Below the pieces are notes generated by a model. It did no database searches, was not told where the DNA came from, and saw only the letters and a list, made by a program, of their open reading frames with translations. This document shows, piece after piece, positions 1-7,086 of a stretch of 10,517 nucleotides of DNA; the stretch's first letter is position 1, and each line of letters begins with the position of its first letter. The stretch is from Gammaproteobacteria bacterium (lineage in GTDB: Bacteria; Pseudomonadota; Gammaproteobacteria; Xanthomonadales; Xanthomonadaceae): contig JAPLSI010000234.1 in the NCBI GenBank assembly GCA_026398715.1, positions 1 through 10,517 on the forward strand, given 5' to 3'. The translations under genes were made by a program, and so were the position numbers.

Positions 1-1
1 C

Positions 2-1174
2 ACCCGCGCCTACTACGAGATCTGGCTGGACGAGGAACGCGTGGGCGGCAGTGGCGAGGAGGACGAGCCGATCTATGGCAACGCCTACCTGCCGCGCAAG
101 TTCAAGATCGGCTTCGCCATTCCGCCGGTGAACGACGTGGACGTGTTCGCGCAGGACCTGGGCTTCATCGCCATTGTCGAAGGCGGCGAACTGGCCGGCT
201 ACAACGTCAGCATCGGCGGCGGCATGGGCGCGACCCATGGCGATGCGGAAACCTATCCGCGCATCGGCGATGTGATCGGCTTCATCACGCCCGACCAGGT
301 GATCGACCTGGCCAAGGCCGTGGTCACCGCGCAGCGGGATTTCGGCAACCGCGTGCTGCGCAAGCGGGCGCGGCTGAAGTACACCATTGATGACCGTGGC
401 CTTGACTGGTTCAAGGCCGAGGTCGAACGTCGTGCCGGCTTCGCACTTGCGCCCGCGCGTGAATTTTCCTTCGACCACAGCGGCGATCGTTTTGGCTGGG
501 TGGAAGGCGAAGATGGTCGCTGGCACCTGACCTTGCGCCTGCTGTCGGGCCGCATCTGGGACCGCGACGGTCTGTCGCACCTGACCGGCCTGCGCGAAAT
601 TGCGAAAGTTCACGTCGGCGAATTCCGCCTGACCCCCAACCAGAACCTGGTGATCGCCGGTGTCCCCGCCGCGCTGCGCGAGCGCATCGATGCACTCGCG
701 GTGCAGCACGGCCTGGACGACTACCGCCGCGCCAGCCCGCTTCGACTGAAGGCGCTGGCCTGCGTGGCCTTCCCGACCTGCGGCCTGGCGATGGCCGAAG
801 CGGAGCGTTACCTGCCGGATTTCCTGGATAGCGTGGAAGGTTTGCTCGACCAGCACGGCCTGCGCGACGCGCCGATCAACCTGCGCATCAGCGGTTGCCC
901 GAATGGATGTTCGCGGCCGTACCTGGCGGAGATCGCATTGGTGGGCAAGGCCCCCGGCCGCTACAACCTGATGCTGGGCGCGGACCATCGAGGCCAGCGC
1001 CTGAATCGCCTGTATCGCGAAAACATCGCAGAGCCGCAAATCCTGGCCGAACTCGATCCGCTGCTGGCGCGTTATGCCGCCGAGCGGACGATTGGCGAAG
1101 GCTTCGGCGATTTCCTGTTGCGCGCGGGCGTGATTGCCCGGCGTGAATCGTTTCCCCTGGAGTTGGCATCATGA
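2..1174 (+). CDS. cysI: Sulfite reductase (NADPH) hemoprotein beta subunit, 5'-truncated by window edge
   Basis: Reduces sulfite to sulfide in assimilatory sulfate reduction in the cytoplasm, taking electrons from the CysJ flavoprotein. The frame is already open at base 2, so the gene begins outside the window; 390 residues are visible, and against the ~570-residue family about 180 N-terminal residues are missing. The four ligands of the coupled siroheme/4Fe-4S centre are present: CX5C at bases 761-781 (ACVAFPTCG) and CX3C at 896-910 (SGCPNGCSR). The 45-residue distance between the pairs equals that of E. coli CysI (Cys434 and Cys479). The downstream segment [11 protein letters not shown] and the tail [14 protein letters not shown] are also typical. 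Its stop overlaps the cysH start in ATGA, implying a cysI-cysH operon, with cysJ expected upstream (inference). The enzyme needs siroheme, which matters because cysG nearby is broken. Confidence 0.97.
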   Translation, partial: TRAYYEIWLDEERVGGSGEEDEPIYGNAYLPRKFKIGFAIPPVNDVDVFAQDLGFIAIVEGGELAGYNVSIGGGMGATHGDAETYPRIGDVIGFITPDQVIDLAKAVVTAQRDFGNRVLRKRARLKYTIDDRGLDWFKAEVERRAGFALAPAREFSFDHSGDRFGWVEGEDGRWHLTLRLLSGRIWDRDGLSHLTGLREIAKVHVGEFRLTPNQNLVIAGVPAALRERIDALAVQHGLDDYRRASPLRLKALACVAFPTCGLAMAEAERYLPDFLDSVEGLLDQHGLRDAPINLRISGCPNGCSRPYLAEIALVGKAPGRYNLMLGADHRGQRLNRLYRENIAEPQILAELDPLLARYAAERTIGEGFGDFLLRAGVIARRESFPLELAS

Positions 1175-1908
1175 GCATCGTTCCCGATCCCGTCACCGCC
1201 GCCGAGTCGCCGCGTGCGTTGGCCGAACTCAACACCTGGCTGGGCAAACGCAGCGCCACCGAGCGCGTTAAGTGGGCGCTGGAATCGCTGTCCGGCGAGC
1301 ACGCGCTGTCGTCGAGCTTCGGCGCGCAGTCGGCGGTGTCGCTGCATCTGGTAACGCAGGTGAAGCCCGACATCCCGGTGATATTGATCGACACCGGCTA
1401 CCTGTTTCCGGAGACCTATCGCTTCGTGGACGATCTGACCGACCGTTTGTCGCTGAACCTGAAGACCTATCGGCCGAAGATCGGCATCGCATGGATGGAA
1501 GCGCGCTTCGGCAAGCTGTGGGAACAGGGCATCGAGGGCATCAACCGCTACAACCGCCTGCGCAAGGTCGAGCCGATGCAACGTGCCTTGAACGAACTGG
1601 GTGCGCGCACCTGGATCGCCGGCTTGCGCCGCAGCCAGACCGAGGCGCGCGCCGGCGTGGAGTTTTTGGAAATCCGCGAAGGTCGCTGGAAACTGCATCC
1701 GCTGGCTGACTGGACCGACCGCGACGTCGGCCAATACCTGACGCGGCACGACCTGCCCTACCACCCGCTATGGAACGAAGGCTATGTGTCCATCGGCGAC
1801 GTGCACACCACGCGTCCGTGGCAGCCGGGCATGCGCGAGGAAGACACGCGCTTCTTCGGCATCAAGCGCGAATGCGGCCTGCACTTCGACGACGAGAAAG
1901 CCGCCTGA
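1171..1908 (+). CDS. cysH: Phosphoadenosine phosphosulfate (PAPS) reductase
   Basis: Reduces PAPS to sulfite and adenosine 3',5'-bisphosphate using thioredoxin, the step before CysI. The protein has 245 residues, close to the 244 of E. coli CysH. The PP-loop-like [10 protein letters not shown] lies near residue 47, IDTGYLFPE near 73, KVEPM in the middle and [10 protein letters not shown] before the tail. The catalytic cysteine is C235 in ECGLH. It is the only cysteine in the protein: the CC and CXXC pairs that hold the 4Fe-4S cluster of APS-type reductases are absent, so the PAPS-specific, thioredoxin-dependent type is favoured. The ATG at 1171 overlaps the cysI stop and has a GGAG ribosome site at 1159-1162, eight bases upstream. 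The TGA at 1906-1908 touches the stop of convergent cysB with no spacer. Confidence 0.97.
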   Translation: MSIVPDPVTAAESPRALAELNTWLGKRSATERVKWALESLSGEHALSSSFGAQSAVSLHLVTQVKPDIPVILIDTGYLFPETYRFVDDLTDRLSLNLKTYRPKIGIAWMEARFGKLWEQGIEGINRYNRLRKVEPMQRALNELGARTWIAGLRRSQTEARAGVEFLEIREGRWKLHPLADWTDRDVGQYLTRHDLPYHPLWNEGYVSIGDVHTTRPWQPGMREEDTRFFGIKRECGLHFDDEKAA

Positions 1909-2895
1909 TTAGTGCGTGATGGTCTGGCTCAGTTCGATCCAGCTTGGCGGCGCCGGCCAATCGGGCTCGGCGTTGCCTTCCAGCACGCGCCGCAAATCGC
2001 GGCGGTCGATCTGCGGCGCCAGCGCCCGCAGCAGTTCCAGGGCGTAGTCGCGCAGCACGCGTTCGCGCGGCAGCACGGCCCAGGTAACGCACTCGGCCAG
2101 TTCCGGCGGCGCCGGTCGCGACACCAGGTCGCTGTCTTCGCGCGCACTCACTGCCATTTCCGCAAGAAGCCCGACGCCCAGGCCCGCGCGCACGTAGGTC
2201 TTGATCAGGTCGGCATCGCGCGCGGTCATTGCCAGGCGCGGCTCGAAGCCGGCAGCGACGAAGGCGCGACGCAAGGACGATTCAGGGCGGATCGAGGATT
2301 CGTAACTGACCAGCGGATGCGCCACCAGCTCGGCAAGCGTGGGCGCATGGTCGAGCGAGGCCAGTGCATGGTCCTTCGGCACCAGCACCACGCGACGCCA
2401 GCGATACAGGGGCACCGCGAGGCCGCCGCCGGGCATGTCGCCGGAACTGCTGATCACCGCGAAGTCGGCTTCGCCGCGCGCGAGCTGGTCCAGTACTTCG
2501 CCGTCATCCAGCGGCCGCAGGTGCACGCTGACCTGCGGAAACGCGCGCTTGATGCCGGCAATGGCCCAGGGCAACACATGCCGCGCCTGCGTATGCGTGG
2601 TGGCCAGCACCAGCCGGCCCTCGTGTTCGCCACGTTCGTTGGCGGCGTAGGCGCGGATGTTGCCCGCTTCATCCAGGATGCGGCGCGAATGCGACAGCAC
2701 GCGCTCGCCGGCCGGGGTGATGGCATCCAGGCTGCGGCCCTTGCGCGAGAACAACAGGAAACCCAGCTCGTCCTCGAGCAATTTCAGCTGCTTGGACAAG
2801 CCCGGTTGCGTCGCGTGCACGCGGTCGGCGGCCAGCGTGATGTTCAGGCCGGAATCGGCGATGGCGACGAGGTAGCGAAGCTGGGTCAGGGTCAT
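1909..2895 (-). CDS. cysB: LysR-family sulfur regulator CysB
   Basis: Transcriptional regulator of cysteine biosynthesis, 328 residues. An N-terminal winged helix-turn-helix (about residues 1-60, with AADRVHATQPGLSKQ) precedes a LysR substrate-binding domain (about 90-300). The CysB hallmark TTHTQARHVLP at 99-109 carries T100, T102 and Q103 in register with the E. coli CysB effector-site residues, and DADLIKTYVRAGLGVG (227-242) is also CysB-like. Two positions differ: S149 replaces E. coli T149, and the loop that is FTGRSEL in E. coli reads SIRPESSL here. Lying between cysIH and cysG supports CysB rather than another LysR protein; Cbl is a less likely alternative. The start at 2895 has only a weak GGA upstream, and a TAGCGT box six bases before the ATG could make a leaderless transcript. 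cysB is divergent from cysG and probably controls it (inference). Confidence 0.93.
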   Translation of the reverse strand: MTLTQLRYLVAIADSGLNITLAADRVHATQPGLSKQLKLLEDELGFLLFSRKGRSLDAITPAGERVLSHSRRILDEAGNIRAYAANERGEHEGRLVLATTHTQARHVLPWAIAGIKRAFPQVSVHLRPLDDGEVLDQLARGEADFAVISSSGDMPGGGLAVPLYRWRRVVLVPKDHALASLDHAPTLAELVAHPLVSYESSIRPESSLRRAFVAAGFEPRLAMTARDADLIKTYVRAGLGVGLLAEMAVSAREDSDLVSRPAPPELAECVTWAVLPRERVLRDYALELLRALAPQIDRRDLRRVLEGNAEPDWPAPPSWIELSQTITH

Positions 2896-3043
2896 TTTTC
2901 CACGCTAGCCCATGGCGGCCGAGCCGTCCAGCCAAAGGCCGGCGCAGCTTATGACCGGCCGGCATGACCCCAGCAGGTCTGCTTATTTCCGCCACCCGCA
3001 TGCATGGCCTAGCGTGGAGTCCTGCACCCTGCCCGAGCCGCCC
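2896..3043. promoter_or_regulatory. Divergent cysB/cysG control region
   Basis: This 148-bp gap separates the starts of cysB (minus) and cysG (plus) and must hold both promoters. Visible elements are a long inverted repeat with arms at 2899-2914 and 3003-3018, a shorter dyad GGCCGG (2937-2942) and CCGGCC (2955-2960), and a direct repeat of GCTTAT at 2947-2952 and 2981-2986. TAGCGT occurs in both outward orientations (2902-2907 minus, 3010-3015 plus) in -10-like positions. No good -35 hexamer is seen for either, as expected for activator-dependent promoters. CysB binding here is an inference from gene context, not a motif match I can verify. Confidence 0.6.
2899..3018. repeat. Inverted repeat flanking the cysB/cysG promoter region
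   Basis: The left arm TCCACGCTAGCCCATG (2899-2914) and the right arm CATGGCCTAGCGTGGA (3003-3018) are reverse complements at 15 of 16 positions, separated by 88 bases. Each arm faces one of the two divergent genes and includes the sequence where a -10 box would lie. The left arm also covers the weak ribosome site of cysB. It may be a pair of operators or mirrored promoter cores; the sequence alone does not decide. Confidence 0.75.
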
Positions 3044-4413
3044 GTGTCCACGCCCTTGTTCCCCTTGTTCCTCGATTTGTCCGGCCGCCGGGTGCTGGTG
3101 GTGGGCGGCGGAACGGTGGCCGCACGCAAGATCCAGCCCCTGCTCGAGGCCGGCGCATCGAATTCATCCCCGGCGAGTTCGACGAAGCCTGGCTCGACGG
3201 CGCGTGGCTGGTGCTGGCGGCCACCGATGACGACGACGTCAACCGGCAGGTCGCTGCCGCCGCGACGCATCGTCGCGTCTGGGTGAACGTGGTGGACGAT
3301 GCGCGACTGTCGGCCTTCCACGTGCCCGCGCGAATCGAGCGCGGCCCCTTGCAGATTGCAATTTCCAGCGGCGGCGGCGCGCCGATGCTGGCAAGACACC
3401 TGCGCGAGCGACTGGAAACCGAGATCGACGAATCGTTCGGTCCGCTGGCCGAGATGTTGTCGTCTGCGCGTGGCCGCATCCGCGCGCGTTATCCGCGTCC
3501 CGCGGAACGACGCGCCTTCTTCGATGAGTTGCTGGCCGGCCCCTTGCCCGGATTGCTGCGGCAGGGTCAACACGAAGCCGCGACGCTCGAACTGGAAAAG
3601 GCGCTCGACAAGACCCCCGTGCGCAACGGCCTGGGCCGCGTCGCCTTGGTCGGCGCCGGACCCGGCGACCCGGGCCTGCTGACCTTGCGCGCATTGCGCG
3701 TGCTGAACCAGGCCGACGTCATATTGCACGACCACCTCGCCAGCGACGCCGTGCTGCAACTCGCGCGGCGCGATGCGCAACGCATCGATGTCGGCAAGCG
3801 CGCACGGGGCCGTTCCACTTCGCAGGACGACATCCATGCCCTGATGCTGGAACACGCGCGCGCCGGCCGACGGGTGGTGCGATTGAAAGGCGGCGACCCT
3901 TTCATCTTCGGCCGCGGTGGCGAGGAACTGCAGTTCCTGCGCGCGCAGGGTATTGCCTATGAAGTCGTGCCCGGCATTACCGCCGCGCTCGCCTGCGCTG
4001 CGTATGCGGGCATTCCGTTGACCCATCGCGAACATGCGCAATCGGTGCGCCTGATGACGGCGCAGCGCAAGGAAGCCTGGCAGACCATCGACTGGCAGGC
4101 CCTGTCGCGCGACGGCCAGACGCTGGCCGTTTACATGGGCGTGTCCGAACTGGACACCCTGCGCGCGCAGTTGCTGGCCCATGGCCGCGACCCGTCCACG
4201 CCCTTTGCGCTGATAGAAAACGGTTCACGCCCGGAACAGCGGGTGATTACCGGTCGGCTCGACCAGCTGCCGGAACGGGCGCGCGCCGAAGCCGTGGTCT
4301 CTCCAGCCCTGCTGATACTGGGCGAGGTAGCCGGGTTGGCCAACGAACTGCACTGGTTCGGCGACGCGCCGCTGGCCGGCGACACGCCACAGGACCTGTC
4401 CCGGGCCGCCTGA
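3044..4413 (+). pseudogene. cysG: Siroheme synthase CysG with internal deletion and frameshift
   Basis: CysG makes siroheme from uroporphyrinogen III: the C-terminal domain methylates to precorrin-2, and the N-terminal domain oxidises it and inserts iron. The N-terminal frame begins at GTG 3044 ([15 protein letters not shown]) and shows the NAD-binding [11 protein letters not shown], but after LLEAGA (ending near 3157) the family sequence continues in another frame from 3154 as [16 protein letters not shown]. Compared with E. coli CysG about 20 residues are missing at this join, and the frame change requires a loss of 3n+1 bases (about 61-67). The rest is intact: [18 protein letters not shown] of the dimerisation region and the methyltransferase motifs [29 protein letters not shown] and VVPGITAA. 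As given the full protein cannot be made; a real mutation or an assembly error are both possible. Confidence 0.85.
3211..4413 (+). CDS. Intact downstream frame of cysG: dimerisation region plus uroporphyrinogen-III C-methyltransferase
   Basis: This is the part of the broken cysG locus that is still uninterrupted, 400 residues from an internal GTG at 3211; an in-frame ATG at 3385 is another possible start. It holds the end of the Rossmann domain ([13 protein letters not shown]), the CysG dimerisation region, and a complete SUMT domain from about base 3630: [15 protein letters not shown], the lysine of [41 protein letters not shown] and YMG. If translated on its own it could still convert uroporphyrinogen III to precorrin-2, but not oxidise or chelate it. 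No ribosome site is obvious before 3211, so separate expression is uncertain; it is listed because the frame itself is sound. Confidence 0.5.
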   Translation: MLAATDDDDVNRQVAAAATHRRVWVNVVDDARLSAFHVPARIERGPLQIAISSGGGAPMLARHLRERLETEIDESFGPLAEMLSSARGRIRARYPRPAERRAFFDELLAGPLPGLLRQGQHEAATLELEKALDKTPVRNGLGRVALVGAGPGDPGLLTLRALRVLNQADVILHDHLASDAVLQLARRDAQRIDVGKRARGRSTSQDDIHALMLEHARAGRRVVRLKGGDPFIFGRGGEELQFLRAQGIAYEVVPGITAALACAAYAGIPLTHREHAQSVRLMTAQRKEAWQTIDWQALSRDGQTLAVYMGVSELDTLRAQLLAHGRDPSTPFALIENGSRPEQRVITGRLDQLPERARAEAVVSPALLILGEVAGLANELHWFGDAPLAGDTPQDLSRAA

Positions 4414-4414
4414 G

Positions 4415-4436
4415 TCATGCCAGAATCGGGGCATGA
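4415..4436 (+). promoter_or_regulatory. Hairpin and -10-like box over the start of the ATP-grasp gene
   Basis: TCATGCC (4415-4421) and GGCATGA (4430-4436) form a perfect 7-bp stem with an 8-base loop that includes the ATG at 4433. The stem follows the cysG stop by one base and has no T-run, so it is not a standard terminator. CAGAAT at 4421-4426 ends six bases before the ATG, the spacing expected of a -10 box serving a leaderless transcript; in that case the left arm would not be in the RNA and the hairpin would matter only for read-through from cysG. Confidence 0.45.
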
Positions 4437-5344
4437 AAATCGCCCTGGTCACGGCCATCGCCGCCTTTTCACTGGATGAGGACCTCGCGCCCCTGCAAAA
4501 GGCGCTGCAGGCCCTGGGTATCGACGCGCCGATATTGGCCTGGGACGACGCCAGTATTTCGTGGCAGCGATTCGATGCCGCCCTGCTGCGATCGCCGTGG
4601 GACTACACCGACCGCCTGCCGGAATTCCTCGACTGGGCCGAGCACACCAGCCAGCAGACCACGCTGATCAATCCCTTGTCGGTGATCCGCGCCAATACCG
4701 ACAAGCACTATCTTGCGCAACTCGCGGCCGCCGGCCTTGCCGTGGTGCCCAGCGCATTCGCTGAACCGGGCGAAGACGCGGGCGCCGCCTTGCTGAAGTT
4801 CCTGGACGCGCATCGCGATGCCGCCGATTTCGTGGTGAAGCCGGCCGTGGGCGCAGGCTCGCGCGACGCGCAACGCTATGCGCGCGACCAGGTTGCCGAC
4901 GCCACGCGCCACATCGCGCGCCTGCTCGGCGCCAAACGCAGCGTATTGATGCAACCCTACCTGCCGTCGGTGGACAGCGACGGCGAAACGGCGCTGATGT
5001 TCTTCGACGGTGCGTTCAGCCACGCGATCCGCAAGGGTCCGCTGCTGCAGAAGGACGAGGGGCCGACCCGCGCCCTGTTCGCGCCGGAAAAAATCACGCC
5101 GCGCACGCCGGGCGCCGATGAACTCGCGTTGGCCAACGCAATCCTGGCGGCGCTGCCCGAAGGCCCGCTGGCCTATGCCCGCGTCGACCTGATCCGCGCC
5201 CCGGACGGCTCGCCCTGCCTGCTGGAACTGGAACTGACTGAACCGTCGCTGTTCTTCACCTTCGCCGAGGGTTCGGCCGATCGTTTTGCCGCGTCGCTAC
5301 ATCGAAGGGTCTCTCGGCTGCCTCTGCGGGCCGTTCCCCTGTAA
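4433..5344 (+). CDS. ATP-grasp domain protein of unknown substrate (DcsG/RimK-like)
   Basis: Probably an ATP-dependent ligase or cyclase of the ATP-grasp fold, 303 residues, soluble, with no signal peptide. The N-terminal part carries LLRSPWDYTDRLPEFLDW (about 51-68), typical of the group often annotated as cycloserine-biosynthesis DcsG-like. The ATP-grasp core follows: VVKPAVGAGSRD with K136, MQPYLPSVDSDGE (173-185) with E185, HAIRKGP, then YARVDLIR (248-255) with R250 and D252, and LELELTEPSLFF with E265, E267 and E270 as candidate metal or phosphate ligands. All core elements seem present, so it should be active. Neighbours give no clear substrate: cysG lies 19 bases upstream and etfB 48 downstream, and there is no cycloserine cluster in view. 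The name DcsG should not be taken as function. The start has no clear ribosome site. Confidence 0.85.
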   Translation: MKIALVTAIAAFSLDEDLAPLQKALQALGIDAPILAWDDASISWQRFDAALLRSPWDYTDRLPEFLDWAEHTSQQTTLINPLSVIRANTDKHYLAQLAAAGLAVVPSAFAEPGEDAGAALLKFLDAHRDAADFVVKPAVGAGSRDAQRYARDQVADATRHIARLLGAKRSVLMQPYLPSVDSDGETALMFFDGAFSHAIRKGPLLQKDEGPTRALFAPEKITPRTPGADELALANAILAALPEGPLAYARVDLIRAPDGSPCLLELELTEPSLFFTFAEGSADRFAASLHRRVSRLPLRAVPL

Positions 5345-5347
5345 AAT
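5342..5347 (+). promoter_or_regulatory. Candidate -10 box for the etfBA operon
   Basis: TAAAAT matches five of six positions of TATAAT and overlaps the stop codon of the preceding gene. Transcription would begin near 5354, leaving a leader of roughly 38 bases before etfB. No convincing -35 hexamer is visible at 16-18 bp upstream, so the call rests on the -10 box and its position. Confidence 0.4.
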
Positions 5348-5359
5348 GGGGCGTCCCTC

Positions 5360-5374
5360 GGGGCCGATGGCCCC
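5360..5374 (+). promoter_or_regulatory. Leader hairpin before etfB
   Basis: GGGGCC (5360-5365) and GGCCCC (5369-5374) form a perfect 6-bp GC stem with a three-base loop. It lies between the candidate etfB promoter and the AGGAA ribosome site at 5381-5385. It is followed by CCTCTGC rather than T residues, so it is not a typical intrinsic terminator; it could stabilise the messenger 5' end. Confidence 0.5.
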
Positions 5375-5392
5375 CTCTGCAGGAAATCCGCA

Positions 5393-6139
5393 ATGAAGAT
5401 TCTGGTCGCCTACAAGCGCGTGGTGGACTACAACGTCCGCATCCAGGTCCGCCCCGACGGGTCGGGCGTGGTAACCGAGGGCGTCAAGCTCTCCGCCAAT
5501 CCCTTTGACGACATCGCCCTGGAAGAAGCCCTGCGCCTGCGCGACAAGGGTTTCGCCACTGAAGTCATCGTTGCCACCATCGGCCCGGCCGACTGCCAGG
5601 CGCACCTGCGCAATGGCCTTGCGATGGGCGCCAACCGCGCCATCCACGTGGTCAGCGACGAAGCCGTGCAGCCGCTCACCGCCGCGCGCGTACTGCTGAA
5701 GCTGGTGGAAAAAGAACAACCGGGCATCGTTATCCTGGGCAAGCAGGCCATTGACGACGACGCCAGCCAGACCGGCCAGATGCTGGCCACGCTGTGGGGC
5801 CGCCCGCAGGCGACCTTCGCCAGCAAGGTGGAGATCAACGGCGAAACCGCGCGCGTCACCCGCGAAGTGGACGCCGGTCTTGAAGTCCTCGATGTCGACC
5901 TGCCTGCCGTCATCACCACCGACCTGCGCCTGAACGAGCCGCGCTTCATCAAGCTGCCGGACATCATGAAGGCCAAATCCAAGCCAATGGAGTCGCTGCC
6001 AATCGCGGAGCTTGACGTGCCCTCTGCCGCCCTATTGACGACTATCCGCTTCGAACCCCCGGCAAAACGCAGCAAGGGCGTGATGGTGAAAGACGTTGCC
6101 GAACTGGTCGCCGCACTGAAATCGAAGGGACTGGCATGA
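5393..6139 (+). CDS. etfB: Electron transfer flavoprotein, beta subunit
   Basis: Small subunit of the heterodimeric electron transfer flavoprotein, which carries electrons from acyl-CoA and related flavin dehydrogenases to ETF:quinone oxidoreductase. The 248 residues match the family length. Recognisable segments are the N-terminal MKILVAYKRVVDYNVRI, NPFDDIALEEALRLRD, the nucleotide (AMP)-binding stretch GKQAIDDDASQTGQM at 116-130, REVDAGLEVLDVDLPAV, and TTDLRLNEPRFIKLPDIMKA before the C-terminal arm that wraps the alpha subunit. ATG 5393 has AGGAA at 5381-5385, seven bases away. Its stop overlaps the etfA start (ATGA), so the subunits are translationally coupled. In xanthomonads these genes flank the LPS locus. 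Confidence 0.97.
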   Translation: MKILVAYKRVVDYNVRIQVRPDGSGVVTEGVKLSANPFDDIALEEALRLRDKGFATEVIVATIGPADCQAHLRNGLAMGANRAIHVVSDEAVQPLTAARVLLKLVEKEQPGIVILGKQAIDDDASQTGQMLATLWGRPQATFASKVEINGETARVTREVDAGLEVLDVDLPAVITTDLRLNEPRFIKLPDIMKAKSKPMESLPIAELDVPSAALLTTIRFEPPAKRSKGVMVKDVAELVAALKSKGLA

Positions 6140-7074
6140 GCAAGATCCTGATCATCGCCGAACATCTGAACGGCAAACTGAACTCCGCCACTTCGCGTTG
6201 CGTCACCTGCGCCAATGCCATCAAGGCCGACACCATTGATGTGCTGGTGCTGGCCGATGCGCCGGACGCCATCGCCGCCGAAGCCGCGCAGATTGCCGGC
6301 GTGTCGAAGGTGCTGACCATCGCCAATGCCGCCAACGCGCATGCGCTCGCGCAGGTGCTGGCCCCGCAGATCGCCAAGGTCGCCGCCGGCTACACGCACG
6401 TGCTCGCGCCCTCCACCACCTTCGGCAAGGACCTGTTGCCTTGCGTCGCGGCGCTGCTGGGCGTGGCCCAGGTCAGCGACGTGATGACGGTGGAAGACTC
6501 GCACACCTTCAAGCGCCCTATCTATGCGGGCAACGCCATCATCACGGTGAAGGCGCCGGCCGACCAGATCGTGGTTGCCACGGTACGCACTGCGTCGTGG
6601 CCGACCACCGGCAACGGCGGCAGCGCATCGGTTGAATCGGTAAGCAGCGACGCTGCATTGCCGAGCCACACGCGCTTCGTCGAACTGCAGCAGGGCAAGA
6701 GCGATCGCCCCGACCTGCAGAGCGCACGCAAGGTCGTGTCCGGCGGCCGCGCGCTCGGTTCGGCCGATGCGTTCTCCATCATCTATTCGCTGGCCGACAA
6801 GATGGGCGCTGCCGTTGGCACTTCGCGCGCCGCCGTGGATGCCGGATACGTACCCAATGAATTGCAGGTCGGCCAGACCGGCAAGATCATCTCGCCCGAC
6901 CTGTACGTGGCGATCGGTATTTCCGGCGCCATCCAGCACCTCACCGGCATCAAGGACGCGGGTACGATCGTGGCCATCAACAAGGACGGCGATGCGCCGA
7001 TCTTCGAGATTGCCGACTACGGCCTGGTTGGCGACCTGTTCCAGATCATTCCCGAGTTGGAGAAGTCGCTGTAA
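6136..7074 (+). CDS. etfA: Electron transfer flavoprotein, alpha subunit
   Basis: Large, FAD-binding subunit partner of EtfB, 312 residues. The N-terminal domain (about 1-190) is the alpha/beta half shared with EtfB. The C-terminal FAD domain begins near [10 protein letters not shown] (200-209) and contains [19 protein letters not shown] and the signature [14 protein letters not shown], with GISGAIQHL at 261-269, followed by AINKD. This stretch fits the classic ETF alpha signature without a mismatch that I can see. The ATG at 6136 overlaps the etfB stop, with AAGGGA at 6125-6130 as ribosome site. The synthetase-like gene starts 12 bp after the stop and is probably cotranscribed. No frameshift or odd residue was seen. 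Confidence 0.97.
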   Translation: MSKILIIAEHLNGKLNSATSRCVTCANAIKADTIDVLVLADAPDAIAAEAAQIAGVSKVLTIANAANAHALAQVLAPQIAKVAAGYTHVLAPSTTFGKDLLPCVAALLGVAQVSDVMTVEDSHTFKRPIYAGNAIITVKAPADQIVVATVRTASWPTTGNGGSASVESVSSDAALPSHTRFVELQQGKSDRPDLQSARKVVSGGRALGSADAFSIIYSLADKMGAAVGTSRAAVDAGYVPNELQVGQTGKIISPDLYVAIGISGAIQHLTGIKDAGTIVAINKDGDAPIFEIADYGLVGDLFQIIPELEKSL

Positions 7075-7086
7075 CGCGACGCAACG

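Noticed and set aside
41..1174. cysI starting at the internal GTG at base 41
   Set aside because: Family-like residues ([13 protein letters not shown]) continue upstream to base 2, so the GTG is an internal valine and the true start is outside the window.
1912..2967. Plus-strand open frame of 351 codons opposite cysB
   Set aside because: cysB on the other strand has clear LysR and CysB motifs; this frame is a Gln/Arg/His-rich shadow without a domain.
3140..3170. Programmed ribosomal frameshift joining the two cysG frames
   Set aside because: There is no slippery heptamer at the join, and about 20 family residues are absent as well, which a frameshift event would not explain.
2983..4182. Open frame of 399 codons on the minus strand opposite cysG
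   Set aside because: It spans the cysG methyltransferase and dehydrogenase domains in antisense, has no recognisable motif, and has low-complexity composition.
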